The notes under the pieces are model-generated. The model worked only from the letters and a program-made list of their open reading frames with translations, made no database searches and was not told where the DNA came from. This document shows positions 16,306 through 26,511 of a stretch of DNA of 52,393 nucleotides, piece by piece; the first letter of the stretch is position 1, and each line of letters opens with the position of its first letter. The stretch comes from an uncultured Fibrobacter sp. (GTDB taxonomy: Bacteria > Fibrobacterota > Fibrobacteria > Fibrobacterales > Fibrobacteraceae), in contig NZ_CAMZCS010000023.1 of the NCBI RefSeq assembly GCF_947305105.1, positions 1 to 52,393 on the forward strand, in the 5' to 3' direction. The translations under genes and the position numbers were made by a program.

Positions 16306-18012
16306 TTGACGAACCCACTGATTGTCTATGTCGGAATTACTGTTGTATTGTCTTTGATCAACACGATTTCCCTGATAAAGGTCTACCCGAGAAGTGCAAA
16401 CACTTTTTATCCGTCCTCCTTCTACATAGCGACAATTACCATTTTTGGATTCCTTTTCCAAATTTTATCGTCAAACATCGAAGAAGCCCTGCTTGCGAAC
16501 AAAATTGTGCTTACCGGCGGTATTTTCTTGCCACCGTTCCTGCTGATGGCGCTTTTGAACCTCTGCCACATCAAGATTCCCGCATTTTATCGCATGGCGC
16601 TATTCGGCTTCAGCAGTGGTGTGTACCTTTTCGCCATCACGAGCGGCTATACCGATATTTTCTACAGCAATGCCGAACTTATCACCGTCAACGGTATCAG
16701 CAAGATCAAGGCGGATTTCGGGCCAGGATACTATCTGTTCTGCATGCAGTTGGCCGCCTACGGAGTGACCTACCTAGGCATCATTATATTCTTCTTGTTC
16801 CACAGGAAAAACGTCTCGTTCCAGAACCTATGCAGTCTGGCTTTCATCGGAGCGGTCACGCTCGCCTCCTTAGCCATATCCAAGAAAATGGAAATGGAAG
16901 CCCTCGTAATACCTGCCGTATTCCTGTTGGACGAATACATTTTGCTCATCCTCGTCCACCGCATGGGAAAATACGATATCGAGACGACCGTCCTGAACTC
17001 CCTAGTGCAATCAAACACCAGCGCCTACGTGACATTTTCCAAGAGCAAGCGTTACATCGGCTGTAACGAAATTGCCCGCAGCTTTTTCCCAGAAATGCAA
17101 GCACTCCGCGTAGACTACCCGCTCAGCAACAAAACGGAAATCGAAAAGACATTCTCCAAACTCCTGGACCAGTTCAGCCCCGACGATTTGAACAAAACCA
17201 TGTATTTCCAGATCGGGCGACGCCACTACAAGTGCCTCATCAAGCACCTTTTCCACGGCAACAGTGACTGCGGCTACATGATGCGTATCGAAGACGACAC
17301 CCGGACGCAGCGTTACATCCGCTTCCTCGACAAGTACAACAAGGAACTCGTGAACGACGTGCAAGACAAGGATTCGCACATTCAAGCCATGCAGGAGCAG
17401 ATGATTGTGGGCATGGCCAACATGGTCGAAAACCGCGACAGCAACACGGGCGGGCACATCAAGCGCACAAGCCAGGTCATCCGCATTCTCATCTCCGAGA
17501 TGCGCAAGGATGCAAGGCTCGGTCTCAGCAGCAAGTTCTGCCGCGCCGTCGTCAAGACAGCCCCGATGCACGACCTCGGTAAAATCGCCGTCGACGACAT
17601 CATTCTCCGCAAGCCAGGCAAGTTCACCAACGACGAATACCAGATTATGAAGACCCACGCCGAAAAGGGTGCGGCAATCGTAGAAAACCTGTTGCGCGAT
17701 ATCGAAGACCCGGAACTCGTGACCATCGCGAAAAACATCGCAAACTACCACCACGAACTTTGGAACGGCGATGGGTACCCGGAACACCTCAAGGGCACAC
17801 AAATCCCGCTGGAAGCGCGCATTATGGCCATCGCCGACGTGTACGACGCCTTGGTGAGCCAGCGTTGCTACAAGGAGCGATTCTCGTACAACGAGGCTTA
17901 CGACACCATCATCAATTCTATGGGCACACAGTTCGACCCCAGTCTCAAGCCCTACTTCGTCAACTGCCGCGAAGAACTCGAAGCCTACTACGACTCTGCC
18001 CTCGTCAGCTAA
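16306..18012 (+). CDS. Membrane HD-GYP protein with 7TM-type sensor region
   Basis: About 7 hydrophobic segments fill residues 4-230 (for example IVYVGITVVLSLINTISLI and YGVTYLGIIIFFLFH), as in the HisKA-7TM sensor module. A PAS-like region follows (240-345), then an HD-GYP domain: HIKRTSQVIRIL, HDLGK at His422-Asp423, HAEKG and HHELWNGDGYP beginning at His482. HD-GYP enzymes hydrolyse cyclic di-GMP; all the key His and Asp residues are present, so activity is likely. The start is TTG at 16306; no ATG fits better because the first membrane span begins at once. Signal sensed is unknown. Confidence 0.88.
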   Translation: MTNPLIVYVGITVVLSLINTISLIKVYPRSANTFYPSSFYIATITIFGFLFQILSSNIEEALLANKIVLTGGIFLPPFLLMALLNLCHIKIPAFYRMALFGFSSGVYLFAITSGYTDIFYSNAELITVNGISKIKADFGPGYYLFCMQLAAYGVTYLGIIIFFLFHRKNVSFQNLCSLAFIGAVTLASLAISKKMEMEALVIPAVFLLDEYILLILVHRMGKYDIETTVLNSLVQSNTSAYVTFSKSKRYIGCNEIARSFFPEMQALRVDYPLSNKTEIEKTFSKLLDQFSPDDLNKTMYFQIGRRHYKCLIKHLFHGNSDCGYMMRIEDDTRTQRYIRFLDKYNKELVNDVQDKDSHIQAMQEQMIVGMANMVENRDSNTGGHIKRTSQVIRILISEMRKDARLGLSSKFCRAVVKTAPMHDLGKIAVDDIILRKPGKFTNDEYQIMKTHAEKGAAIVENLLRDIEDPELVTIAKNIANYHHELWNGDGYPEHLKGTQIPLEARIMAIADVYDALVSQRCYKERFSYNEAYDTIINSMGTQFDPSLKPYFVNCREELEAYYDSALVS

Positions 18013-18052
18013 CAGGCGCAAAGCAACAGACAAAGAAAAAATTCTGAAAAAC

Positions 18053-18087
18053 AAAAAAAACCTAGATTGTGCATCTAGGTCTTTTTT
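18053..18087. terminator. Bidirectional terminator between HD-GYP and pflB
   Basis: Stem ACCTAGAT/ATCTAGGT with loop TGTGC has a T6 run to the right and an A8 run to the left, so it serves both convergent transcripts. Confidence 0.88.
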
Positions 18088-18122
18088 ATTTAATCTGAAA
18101 TGCGACCGAAGGCCGAAACCCG

Positions 18123-20372
18123 TTACGCCATCTTGCTATGGAACGTACGGTTGATGACGTCCATCTGCTGTTCGCGAGTGAGCTTCACGAAGTTCACAGC
18201 GTAACCAGACACGCGGATAGTAAGCGTCGGGTACTTCTCGGGATGTTCCATCGCGTCGACGAGCATTTCGCGGTGCAGCACGTTCACGTTCACGTGGTAA
18301 CCCGTGGCGTGGACAAAGCCGTCGAGGCAGTTCGCAAGGTTCGTGATGCGGTCCTCAAGATTGTTGCCCAGGGCTTCCGGCGTTGCCGTTGCCGTCCAGG
18401 AAATACCGTCGAGGGAAGAATCGTAGTCGATCTTGGCCACAGAAGCGCCCGCAGCGACAAAGCCGCTCACGTCGCGACCGTTCATCGGGTTTGCGCCCGG
18501 GGCGAAGGGTTCGCCAGCACGGCGACCGTCCGGGGTGTTGCCCGTGTTCTTGCCGTAGACAACGTTGCTCGTAATCGTGAGCACGGACTGCGTCGGGACG
18601 CTGTTGCGGTAGGTCTTCTGCTTCTTGAGCTTGCCCATGAAGCGGTCAACGAGGTCCTTTGCGATGCTGTCGGCGCGGTCGTCGTTGTTGCCGTACTTCG
18701 GGAAGTCGCCTTCCACCTTGAAGTCCACGGCAACGCCGTTCTCGTTACGGATCGGCGTCACCTTGGCATACTTGATAGCGCTCAGGGAGTCCGCCGCCAC
18801 GGAGAGGCCGGCAATGCCACAAGCCATCGTGCGGTAGATGTCGCGGTCGTGCAGAGCCATCTCGATGCGTTCGTAGTAATACTTGTCGTGCATGTAGTGG
18901 ATGATGTTCAAGGCCTTCACGTAGGTCTTGGCGAGCCATTCCATCATGGCGTCGAACTTTTCCATCACGGTATCGTAATTCAGGACTTCGTCCTTGATGG
19001 GTTCGAAACCCGGGGCCACCTTGGCCTGGCTGATTTCGTCGACACCGCCGTTGATGGCGTAAAGGAGCGTCTTCGCGAGGTTTGCGCGGGCGCCGAAGAA
19101 CTGCATCTGCTTGCCGACGCGCATGGCCGACACGCAGCAGGCGATGGCGTAGTCGTCGCCCCACTTCGGGCGCATCAGGTCGTCGGATTCGTACTGGATG
19201 GCACTCGTCTCGATGGAAGTCTTCGCGCAGAAGCGCTTCCAGGCGACCGGCAGCTTTTCGGACCAGAGCACGGTCAAGTTCGGTTCCGGAGCGGTGCCCA
19301 GGTTATAAAGCGTGTGCAAGAAGCGGAAGCTGTTCTTGGTCACCATCGGGCGGCCGTCAAGACCGATACCACCGAGGGATTCCGTCACCCACGTCGGGTC
19401 GCCGCTGAACAGGGCGTCGTATTCCGGCGTGCGGAGGAAGCGCACCAGGCGCAGCTTGATGACGAGATCGTCGATGAGTTCCTGGGCTTCGCTTTCGGTA
19501 ATCTTGCCTTCGGCGAGGTCACGGGCGATATAGATGTCGAGGAACGTGGAGGTACGGCCAAACGACATGGCGGCACCGTTCTGTTCCTTCACGGTGGCGA
19601 GGTAACCAAAGTAGGTCCACTGCACGGCTTCCTGCGCGGTCTCTGCCGGGCGGGAAACGTCGAAGCCGTAATTCTTGGCCATCTGCACCAGCTCGCCGAG
19701 GGCGTTCAGCTGTTCGGAAAGTTCTTCGCGGAGGCGGATGACCTCTTCGGTGAATTCCACATCGTTGAGTTCGTCTTTTTCCTTCTGCTTCTGCTGGATG
19801 AGGAAATTCACGCCGTAAAGCGCGATGCGGCGGTAGTCACCGATGATGCGGCCACGGCCGTAGGCATCCGGAAGGCCCGTAATCACGTGGGACTTGCGGC
19901 ATGCGCGAATTTCGGGGGAATAGACATCGAAAACGCCCTGGTTGTGGGTCTTGCGGTAGCTGGAATAGATTTCCGCAATCTTCGGGTCCATCTTGTAGTT
20001 GTAGGCGTCCAGGCTGTTCTGCACCATGCGGAGGCCGCCGTTCGGGGCAATCGCGCGCTTGAGCGGAGCATCCGTCTGCAAACCGACAATCTTTTCGAGG
20101 GACTTGTCGATATAGCCCGGAGCGTGAGCGAGGATGGACGTACCCACCTCGGTAGAAATATCAAGGACAACCTTTTCGCGTTCCTGCTTCAGGAGGTCGC
20201 GGACCTTGTCCATGATTTTATTTGTGCGTTCCGTCGCCGGAGCGAGGAAAGAGCCATCCCCTTCGTAGGGAGTGTAGTTGTCCTGAATAAAATCACGGAC
20301 GTTTACGCTGTTGCGCCAGGATTCACCCTTGAATCCGCGCCAAGCAACGCTGTTACCTTCTGAGTTACTCAT
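18123..20372 (-). CDS. pflB: Formate C-acetyltransferase (pyruvate formate-lyase)
   Basis: PflB converts pyruvate and CoA to acetyl-CoA and formate under anaerobic conditions, using a glycyl radical. The catalytic adjacent cysteines are Cys412-Cys413 in [15 protein letters not shown], followed by FGARANLAK. The radical site is Gly723 in RVSGYAVNF, about 27 residues from the C-terminus. At 749 residues it is close to the E. coli enzyme. The ATG at 20372 follows AGAGGTG. It lies 23 bp downstream of purT on the same strand, an apparent operon. No pflA activase gene is in the window. Confidence 0.96.
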   Translation of the reverse strand: MSNSEGNSVAWRGFKGESWRNSVNVRDFIQDNYTPYEGDGSFLAPATERTNKIMDKVRDLLKQEREKVVLDISTEVGTSILAHAPGYIDKSLEKIVGLQTDAPLKRAIAPNGGLRMVQNSLDAYNYKMDPKIAEIYSSYRKTHNQGVFDVYSPEIRACRKSHVITGLPDAYGRGRIIGDYRRIALYGVNFLIQQKQKEKDELNDVEFTEEVIRLREELSEQLNALGELVQMAKNYGFDVSRPAETAQEAVQWTYFGYLATVKEQNGAAMSFGRTSTFLDIYIARDLAEGKITESEAQELIDDLVIKLRLVRFLRTPEYDALFSGDPTWVTESLGGIGLDGRPMVTKNSFRFLHTLYNLGTAPEPNLTVLWSEKLPVAWKRFCAKTSIETSAIQYESDDLMRPKWGDDYAIACCVSAMRVGKQMQFFGARANLAKTLLYAINGGVDEISQAKVAPGFEPIKDEVLNYDTVMEKFDAMMEWLAKTYVKALNIIHYMHDKYYYERIEMALHDRDIYRTMACGIAGLSVAADSLSAIKYAKVTPIRNENGVAVDFKVEGDFPKYGNNDDRADSIAKDLVDRFMGKLKKQKTYRNSVPTQSVLTITSNVVYGKNTGNTPDGRRAGEPFAPGANPMNGRDVSGFVAAGASVAKIDYDSSLDGISWTATATPEALGNNLEDRITNLANCLDGFVHATGYHVNVNVLHREMLVDAMEHPEKYPTLTIRVSGYAVNFVKLTREQQMDVINRTFHSKMA

Positions 20373-20395
20373 TTTCACCTCTTAAAAAAATCCTT

Positions 20396-21580
20396 TTAAA
20401 GTTTAACCTGAACCTTTTCGCGCATGGCCATGACCGCAGCCTTTGCTTCTTCTACGGTATCGCGGCGCGCAAGGAGCACGCCCATACGGCGGTGCCCATT
20501 GAGTTGCGGCTTGCCGAACAAACGGATATTCGTGTCCGGCTCGGCGAGAACTTCGCCCAGGTTGCCAAACTGCACGTGGTCGGACTCACCCTCGACGACA
20601 ATTGCCTTGGATGCGCTCGGGCCGTGGAAGGCGATGTTCGGGATCGGCAGGCCGAGAACGGCACGCGCATGGAGCGCAAACTCCGAAAGGTCCTGGCTGA
20701 TCAGCGTCACCATGCCGGTATCGTGCGGGCGCGGAGAAACTTCGCTAAACAGCACGTCGTCTTTGCACACGAACAGTTCCACGCCAAAGATGCCGCGGCC
20801 GCCCAGGGCGTCCGTCACCTTTTTCGCAATGTCTTTTGCCTTTTCGAGAAGTTCGGGTTTCATCGGCTGCGGTTGCCAAGATTCCTGATAGTCGCCACCC
20901 ACTTGGTGGTGACCGACCGGTTCGAGGAAGCTGGTACCGCCCACATGGCGCACCGTGAGGAGCGTAATCTCGTAATCGAACGGCACAAAGCCCTCGACAA
21001 TCACGCGGCTCGCTTGGCCCGTGCGGCCACCCGTCTGGGAAATGTTCCAGGAATTTTCAATGTCGGCTTCCGTCTTGATGACGCTCTGGCCGTGGCCAGA
21101 AGAACTCATCACCGGTTTCACGACGCAGGGGATGCCGATTTCCTTCACGGCGCTCTTGAATTCTTCAAAGTTGTCTGCAAAGCGGTACGGGCTCGTCTTG
21201 AGGCCCAGTTCCTCGGCCGCGAGGCGGCGGATGCCTTCGCGGTTCATGGTAAGCTTGGTCGCCTTGGCTGTCGGGATGACGTTGAAGCCTTCCTTCTCGA
21301 GTTCCACGAGCGTATCGGTCGCAATTGCCTCGACCTCGGGAACGATATAGTCGGGCTTCTCACGCTCAATCACCTCGCGAAGGGCCAGGCCGTCGAGCAT
21401 GTTGATAACATAAGAACGGTGAGCAACCTGCATGCCCGGAGCGTTGGCGTAGCGATCGACAGCCACGACCTCCACCCCCAGTCGCATCATCTCGATGATG
21501 ACTTCCTTACCCAGTTCGCCGGCGCCACAGAAAAGCACCTTGGTAGCAGTTGTGCTGAGCGGGGTTCCGATTTCAAACAT
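20396..21580 (-). CDS. purT: Formate-dependent phosphoribosylglycinamide formyltransferase
   Basis: PurT makes N-formyl-GAR from GAR, ATP and formate in purine synthesis. It is an ATP-grasp enzyme: N-terminal [11 protein letters not shown] and NMLDG, central [15 protein letters not shown], then [15 protein letters not shown] and [15 protein letters not shown]. At 394 residues it is the size of E. coli PurT. The ATG at 21580 sits after AAGGAG; the longer frame starts with unrelated residues. Since PflB makes formate and PurT consumes it, putting purT first in an operon with pflB would tie purine formylation to fermentation. Confidence 0.96.
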   Translation of the reverse strand: MFEIGTPLSTTATKVLFCGAGELGKEVIIEMMRLGVEVVAVDRYANAPGMQVAHRSYVINMLDGLALREVIEREKPDYIVPEVEAIATDTLVELEKEGFNVIPTAKATKLTMNREGIRRLAAEELGLKTSPYRFADNFEEFKSAVKEIGIPCVVKPVMSSSGHGQSVIKTEADIENSWNISQTGGRTGQASRVIVEGFVPFDYEITLLTVRHVGGTSFLEPVGHHQVGGDYQESWQPQPMKPELLEKAKDIAKKVTDALGGRGIFGVELFVCKDDVLFSEVSPRPHDTGMVTLISQDLSEFALHARAVLGLPIPNIAFHGPSASKAIVVEGESDHVQFGNLGEVLAEPDTNIRLFGKPQLNGHRRMGVLLARRDTVEEAKAAVMAMREKVQVKL

Positions 21581-21629
21581 ACCTAGACTCCTTCTCGAAA
21601 AATTACTGTACAATTTTACTAAAAAAACT

Positions 21630-21668
21630 ATATCTTGTGTAGGGTACAAGGTTAAATATACAAGATAT
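21630..21668. promoter_or_regulatory. Nested inverted repeats upstream of purT (operator candidate)
   Basis: ATATCTTGTGTA (21630-21641) and TATACAAGATAT (21657-21668) pair at 11 of 12 positions, with a third half-site ACAAG at 21646-21650 that pairs with CTTGT at 21634-21638. The block lies about 50-90 nt before the purT ATG, where a promoter is expected. A regulator site for the purT-pflB operon is the likely meaning. Confidence 0.45.
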
Positions 21669-21832
21669 TGGGGTTGGCATTCACTGCGTAACTAAACATT
21701 TACAGCAAAATGTTTAAATATGCAACCTTTTGATGTTCAACGAGATACGATTTTACCCCTCAAAAAACGGGGAACAGAATTATACATCCCTGCAAAAGCA
21801 AGGACCCCCTAGAGGCACTAAATGGCCCCTAT

Positions 21833-23383
21833 TTAGAACTTCGTATCTACAGGGTTGAAAGTCATCTTGACGCCCAGGCGCAGCCAGCCGTCGACACCTT
21901 CCTTGCCTACTATATGTGCCAGATTGTCGTAACGGCGCGCCCCTCCCCCTAGGTAGAAGGAGAAATTGCTGTTGTATTGCATCTGGTACAGGGCATCCAA
22001 TATATATTGGGCCTCTTCGCGGCCCGACGGAGAAGATTCGGTCGCCACGGCACGGTCGTAGCTCGTGTAAAGTTCGTTGTCTCCCTGACGCAGCCAGGCC
22101 AGCTCGAGCCTCGCGGAATGGCGTCCCCATTTCCAGCCCAAGTCAAGCCAGAGGTCCAAAGCATCGGAACCGCGGCGGTAGCCGATGGGATAATCGACAA
22201 AATACATGTCGGCAAAATCGGGGTCGTTCTGGTCGCGGTAGTTGCTGCGGTAAAGGCGGCGGCTGGAATATTCAAGAAGCGGCAGGCGTCCGTTGTTATG
22301 CACGGGGTCGGTACGCACCACGTCGAATCGCCACGAGAACGTTCCATAACGGTGCGTCGAGACTTCGTGGTAATAGCCGGCCATGTAACTGATCATGCTG
22401 CGGTTCGTGCCCTTGTCGTCATCCTCGCCCACAGGACTGTTGACATCTTCCAAGTTCACCTGCCCGTAGAACTTCGCGCCCTTGATTGGCGTAAGGCCGA
22501 GTTCGAACGTCGTGACCGCCTTGGTATAACCGCCACCAAAGTTATTATGCAAGAACATGAAGGGGTTGAGCGAACGGAGTTCCAGTTCCTTCCCGCCCAC
22601 CATGCTTTCTTCGATGACATAAGTCCAGAAATGTTTCGTTTCTACACCCAAGCGGTGGTACACGAGGTTTTTCACATTCTCGTCGTAAATGCGGTTTCGC
22701 TGATTGTTCGCCTGCTTGTTCGGCGGAGTACACTTTTGTTCGTAGGCTTCGGTCCCTTCGGGAGGGCAGCCGGTCGCGGGGTCCACCACATCACCAAAAA
22801 GCCAGGCATTCAGTGAACTCACCATAAAATCGTAGCGGAAAATGCTCGGTTCGAACTTCCAAAGGAGCGCATCATGATAAGGCGCGCCGCCCAAGGCGAG
22901 ATCGTTCGGAGAAACCTTCAAGTCGTCGGGGCTGAAGCGGCCCAACTGGACATAGCCGACACCGTTGTTCCACTTCGCATAGGCGTTTATAGGGACAGCA
23001 AGATCGAGTTCGCTCGGCTTGTAAGTAAAGTTTGTCTTGAGGTCGGAATCGTACCACGCCTCGATATCCTTGCGCAGCGGAGCCTCAATCAAAAAATGGA
23101 AATCCCTGTAACCCGCACGGAAACTGAGCATGAAGAACGGGTCCACATGGTCTTCGTAACTGCGCGCCGTCTCTAGCGGGATGCGGAGCCCGCGCCAGTT
23201 GTTCCCATAAGTTTCGACCGTATCCACAGCAAATGTCGGATCGGTGGGGCCACCATTCAAGCCAAAGTTGAAATCCGTACCAATCTGGAAATAACCTTTG
23301 TACGCCACGGAATCTGCCGGGGCGGCCAGAGCAGAGCCTGCAAATATCGCAAAGACAGGAAAAACGTGACGCAATTTCAGCAT
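21833..23383 (-). CDS. Predicted outer-membrane beta-barrel protein
   Basis: A signal peptide (MLKLRHVFPVFAIFAGSALA) precedes 496 residues rich in alternating aromatic strands, such as FHFLIEAPLRKDIEAWY, VGYVQLGRFSPDDLKV and ARLELAWLRQGDNELYT. The last strand ends in aromatic F (MTFNPVDTKF). The layout is that of a large outer-membrane barrel of 16 or more strands, with resemblance in length to Wzi-like or OprD-like barrels, but no motif fixes a family. It is separated from ftsZ by about 180 bp containing hairpins, so it is probably its own transcript. Confidence 0.6.
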   Translation of the reverse strand: MLKLRHVFPVFAIFAGSALAAPADSVAYKGYFQIGTDFNFGLNGGPTDPTFAVDTVETYGNNWRGLRIPLETARSYEDHVDPFFMLSFRAGYRDFHFLIEAPLRKDIEAWYDSDLKTNFTYKPSELDLAVPINAYAKWNNGVGYVQLGRFSPDDLKVSPNDLALGGAPYHDALLWKFEPSIFRYDFMVSSLNAWLFGDVVDPATGCPPEGTEAYEQKCTPPNKQANNQRNRIYDENVKNLVYHRLGVETKHFWTYVIEESMVGGKELELRSLNPFMFLHNNFGGGYTKAVTTFELGLTPIKGAKFYGQVNLEDVNSPVGEDDDKGTNRSMISYMAGYYHEVSTHRYGTFSWRFDVVRTDPVHNNGRLPLLEYSSRRLYRSNYRDQNDPDFADMYFVDYPIGYRRGSDALDLWLDLGWKWGRHSARLELAWLRQGDNELYTSYDRAVATESSPSGREEAQYILDALYQMQYNSNFSFYLGGGARRYDNLAHIVGKEGVDGWLRLGVKMTFNPVDTKF

Positions 23384-23410
23384 ATTGTTAATCTAGTAAT
23401 ATCCGCAAAC

Positions 23411-23448
23411 AAAAAGGACCGCCCAGGCAGGGAGTACCCAGGCGATCC
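23411..23448 (-). terminator. Terminator of the dcw operon
   Basis: On the minus strand GGATCGCC pairs with GGCGGTCC (one G-T wobble), followed by T5. It lies about 118 nt beyond the ftsZ stop and ends the transcript before the barrel gene. Confidence 0.8.
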
Positions 23449-23565
23449 CTTGTGTTGTGGAGGGTGCGCTCTCACGCACCCTTGTGTGTGTGTGACTCTC
23501 TAAGACGGTGTCGGCACCCCGACATCGCCACCATTCATTTTTGAACGGGATATTTAAACCGATGG
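23449..23565 (-). ncRNA. Structured 3' region of ftsZ mRNA (possible small RNA)
   Basis: Two extra hairpins lie between the ftsZ stop and the terminator: AGGGTGCG/CGCACCCT (23461-23468 and 23475-23482) and GGTGTCGG/CCGACATC (23507-23514 and 23519-23526). A short TG dinucleotide run lies between them. With the terminator stem this makes a row of three hairpins, the architecture of 3'-UTR-derived small RNAs. No promoter was identified, so processing from the mRNA would be needed. Confidence 0.35.
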
Positions 23566-25230
23566 CTAGAAAGCATCGGAATTCATGTTCATACGGCACC
23601 AGGTCGGCAAGCTGTAGTCGACCCCGCTGTCCTTGAACGGATCCGCTTCCTGGCTTTCAGAAGCCCTGGAAGAACCTTCCGTCGACATCGTGTTGCGCGT
23701 ATAAGCAGGAGCCTGCAGGCCAGCCGTATTCAGGATACCGGACTGTCCGAGGGGATCTGTCTCACTTGCGCTCGGGATTTCCTCTTCGGCCACGGCGGTA
23801 GCCGTTACGGGGTCAACGGGGCTCAGCACGAGTTCTTCTTCGGCAGAGCGTGTCGCGTCAAAGCTGGGCTGCGAATAAGCCGACTCGGCAACCGCGGAGG
23901 TCAGCGTCGGCATTTCGACCGTGCTAGCATCCGGGAAAACGCGGGGCAGCGGCTGCGTTGCATGAGCGAGCGCGACAAAGTTCATGTCTGTCGGGCGCGG
24001 GGTCGCAGGGACCGGGCGGGCGCTCACGGCAGGCTGTTCCACCTGAACCGGCTGGGCAGCGACGGGCTGTACCGGCTGTGCAGCCACCGGCTGCACAGGC
24101 GCAGCAGCAGGTGCGGGAGCAACATGCGGCTGCATAATCGGAGAAGCCATGGTCGCGGCAGCGGCGGAAGCCCTCAGGGCGTTGACCGTCGCAGCCTGCT
24201 GCTGGGCGATTTCCTTGTTGGAACCGCCACAGCCCGTAGCGATAATGGTGATGCAAACCTTGTCGCCGAGTTCCGGGAGCAGGATGTCGCCGATGATGAT
24301 GTTCGGGTCGTTCCTATCGCTCACAGCTTCGTGGATATGTTCCATAGCCTCTTCGTATTCGAGCATCGAGAAGTTTTCGCCGTGGGAGACGTTCACGAGC
24401 ACGCCCGTGGCGCCATCGACGTTGATGTCTTCGAGGAGCGGAGAAGAAAGAGCGAGGTCGGTAGCCTTGACGCCGCGGCCTTCGCCTTCGGCGATGCCGG
24501 TGCCCATCAGGGCGCTGCCGCCGTTCTGCATGACGGTCTTGATATCGGCAAAGTCAACGTGAATGAGACCATGACGGAACATGATGTCGCAGATGCTGCG
24601 CACGGCGTTGCCGAGGATTTCGTCGGTGAGCTTGAAAGCGCCATCCAAGGTGAGGTTCTTGTCGGTGCTCTGCACGACGCCGAGAATCTTCTTGTTGTCG
24701 ACCACAATCATGGTGTCGACATTGGCGCGGAGTTCCTTGATACCGTCGGCAGCGAGCTGGCCACGGCGCTTGCCTTCGAAGCCGAAGGGCTTGGTCACAA
24801 CGGCCACGGTGAGGATGCCAAGTTCACGGGCAATTGCGCCCACGACCGGGGATGCACCCGTACCCGTGCCACCGCCCATACCGGCGGTAATGAAGATCAT
24901 GTCGGCGCCCTTCATGGCTTCCTTCAAATCTTCCATGTTCTCTTCGGCAGCCTTGCGGCCGATTTCGGGCTTCATGCCCGCACCGAGAGTCTTCGTGGTC
25001 TTCTGCCCGATGGCGATCTTGTGGTCTGCGCTGCTCAGGTCGAGAGCCTTCGCATCCGTATTGACGGCGTAGTATTCCACGCCCTCAATATTCATCTTCA
25101 CCATACGGTTCACGGTATTGCCGCCGGCACCGCCGACGCCAAACACCTTCACCTTGGCATTGTTTGTATCCGTTTCGTCCACCGCTATGCGGGACCTTGT
25201 CTCGAAGTCGAGGTTGTTTATTTCACTCAT
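23566..25230 (-). CDS. ftsZ: Cell division protein FtsZ
   Basis: FtsZ is the tubulin-like GTPase that forms the division ring. Signature elements are VFGVGGAGGNTVNRM, the GTP loop AGMGGGTGTGASP, TKPFGFEGKRR and the T7 region NVDTMIVVDN/VDFADIKTVM. The conserved core ends near residue 330, followed by a linker of about 200 residues rich in Ala, Pro, Val and Gln (repeats of PVQPVAAQ). The C-terminal peptide DYSLPTWCRM stands where other FtsZ proteins have a D-x-L-x-I-P-x-F-x-R-R motif for FtsA and other partners, so it is diverged. It is the last gene of the dcw run, 36 nt after ftsA. Confidence 0.97.
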   Translation of the reverse strand: MSEINNLDFETRSRIAVDETDTNNAKVKVFGVGGAGGNTVNRMVKMNIEGVEYYAVNTDAKALDLSSADHKIAIGQKTTKTLGAGMKPEIGRKAAEENMEDLKEAMKGADMIFITAGMGGGTGTGASPVVGAIARELGILTVAVVTKPFGFEGKRRGQLAADGIKELRANVDTMIVVDNKKILGVVQSTDKNLTLDGAFKLTDEILGNAVRSICDIMFRHGLIHVDFADIKTVMQNGGSALMGTGIAEGEGRGVKATDLALSSPLLEDINVDGATGVLVNVSHGENFSMLEYEEAMEHIHEAVSDRNDPNIIIGDILLPELGDKVCITIIATGCGGSNKEIAQQQAATVNALRASAAAATMASPIMQPHVAPAPAAAPVQPVAAQPVQPVAAQPVQVEQPAVSARPVPATPRPTDMNFVALAHATQPLPRVFPDASTVEMPTLTSAVAESAYSQPSFDATRSAEEELVLSPVDPVTATAVAEEEIPSASETDPLGQSGILNTAGLQAPAYTRNTMSTEGSSRASESQEADPFKDSGVDYSLPTWCRMNMNSDAF

Positions 25231-25266
25231 TGATTATTTCTCCCTGATGTGAGTGGTTGGTTGTTG

Positions 25267-26511
25267 TTAGAAATACGTTTTCACGAAATCCTTGAAGCGC
25301 TGCAAACCCTTCTTGACGGATACAGAAATCTGCGTACCCGTTTCGCGCTTCTTATTTTCGCGATGTTGCTTGGCCGCGTAGTACAAGAGGCCAATGCCTG
25401 TTGCATACGACGGCTTCTGGAAAGCGTCCTGTATCCCGCTCATGCCGGTCGGGTGACCGATGCGCACGGGTTTTTCAAAAGCCTGCTCGGCAACGGCTTC
25501 AATTCCTTCGAGGGCACAGCATCCGCCCGTGAGCACGACGCCCCCGTTGATGAGCACGTCCAAATGGCGTTTCTGGAGGTCCTTGGCGAGCATCTTGAAA
25601 ATTTCCTTGACGCGGGCCGTAATGACATTCGCAAGGAGCTTGCGGGAGCACTGCACGTCGCCGCGCCCACCGACAGCCGGCACCGGGAACGTTTCGTCCT
25701 CGATGAGGTTGCTTATCTTGCATGTACCATACTTCTTCTTAATTTCTTCGGCCTTGGCAAGGGATATAGGCACCTTGAGGCACTTGCTGATATCGCTCGT
25801 AACCGTATTGCCGGCCAAATCAAGCGATGCTGTATAGCGCACAGAATCACCGACGAACACGGCGATGTCTGCAGAACCCGCACCAAAGTCAACCAGCGCG
25901 ACACCGAGTTCACGTTCGTCGTCGGTCAACACGGCGCTTGCCGCTGCAAGGGGTTCCAGCACAAAATCGGCAATAGTCAAACCCGCCGATTCTACGCACT
26001 TGGTAATGTCCATGAGGGCATTCTGCCTAGAGGTGACAACTTGTACATCCACACCGAGTCGGCATCCTGTCTTGCCCTTCGGGTTTTTGATACCGCGTTC
26101 TTCGTCAAGCGTAAACTCGCCCGGGAACACATGGATAATCTGGCCTGCAGACGACGGCACTGTACTCGCCTGCTTGACGACGGCCTCGATATCGACATCG
26201 CGGACTTCACTTGTCGGGAGCGTAACCAGGCCCTTGTAATTTATCGAGGAAACATGCTTGCCTGCAATACCCACATAGACGTTGTGAACATCAATGCTTG
26301 TCGAGGATTCAAGCATGTGGACAGCCTTCCCGAGAGTTTCGACCACCGAGTCAAACGCATCCGGATTTGCAAGCGGGAAATCCCCACATTCCAGCACCCG
26401 GACCGAATTCCCTTCGATAGCCCCCACGAAAAGGTTTATTTTGGAGGTACCAATATCAAGGCCGAATATGTAATCGTCCTTTTTGATCATGTTTTGTTTG
26501 TTGTCATCCAT
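25267..26511 (-). CDS. ftsA: Cell division protein FtsA
   Basis: FtsA is an actin-like ATPase that anchors FtsZ to the membrane. Visible elements are FGLDIGTSKINLFVG (phosphate 1), ALVDFGAGSADIAVF (phosphate 2), LINGGVVLTGG (adenosine) and the C-terminal amphipathic helix GLQRFKDFVKTYF. The start is the ATG at 26511 after AGAGG; it overlaps the 3' end of ftsQ by 8 nt, implying coupled translation. A TTG 18 nt earlier is less likely. Length is 414 residues. Confidence 0.96.
   Translation of the reverse strand: MDDNKQNMIKKDDYIFGLDIGTSKINLFVGAIEGNSVRVLECGDFPLANPDAFDSVVETLGKAVHMLESSTSIDVHNVYVGIAGKHVSSINYKGLVTLPTSEVRDVDIEAVVKQASTVPSSAGQIIHVFPGEFTLDEERGIKNPKGKTGCRLGVDVQVVTSRQNALMDITKCVESAGLTIADFVLEPLAAASAVLTDDERELGVALVDFGAGSADIAVFVGDSVRYTASLDLAGNTVTSDISKCLKVPISLAKAEEIKKKYGTCKISNLIEDETFPVPAVGGRGDVQCSRKLLANVITARVKEIFKMLAKDLQKRHLDVLINGGVVLTGGCCALEGIEAVAEQAFEKPVRIGHPTGMSGIQDAFQKPSYATGIGLLYYAAKQHRENKKRETGTQISVSVKKGLQRFKDFVKTYF

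Noticed and set aside
18138..20363. A 741-codon open frame antisense to pflB
   Set aside because: It mirrors the strong codon bias of pflB; its translation is rich in His, Val and Arg with no domain pattern, while the pflB frame has all catalytic motifs.
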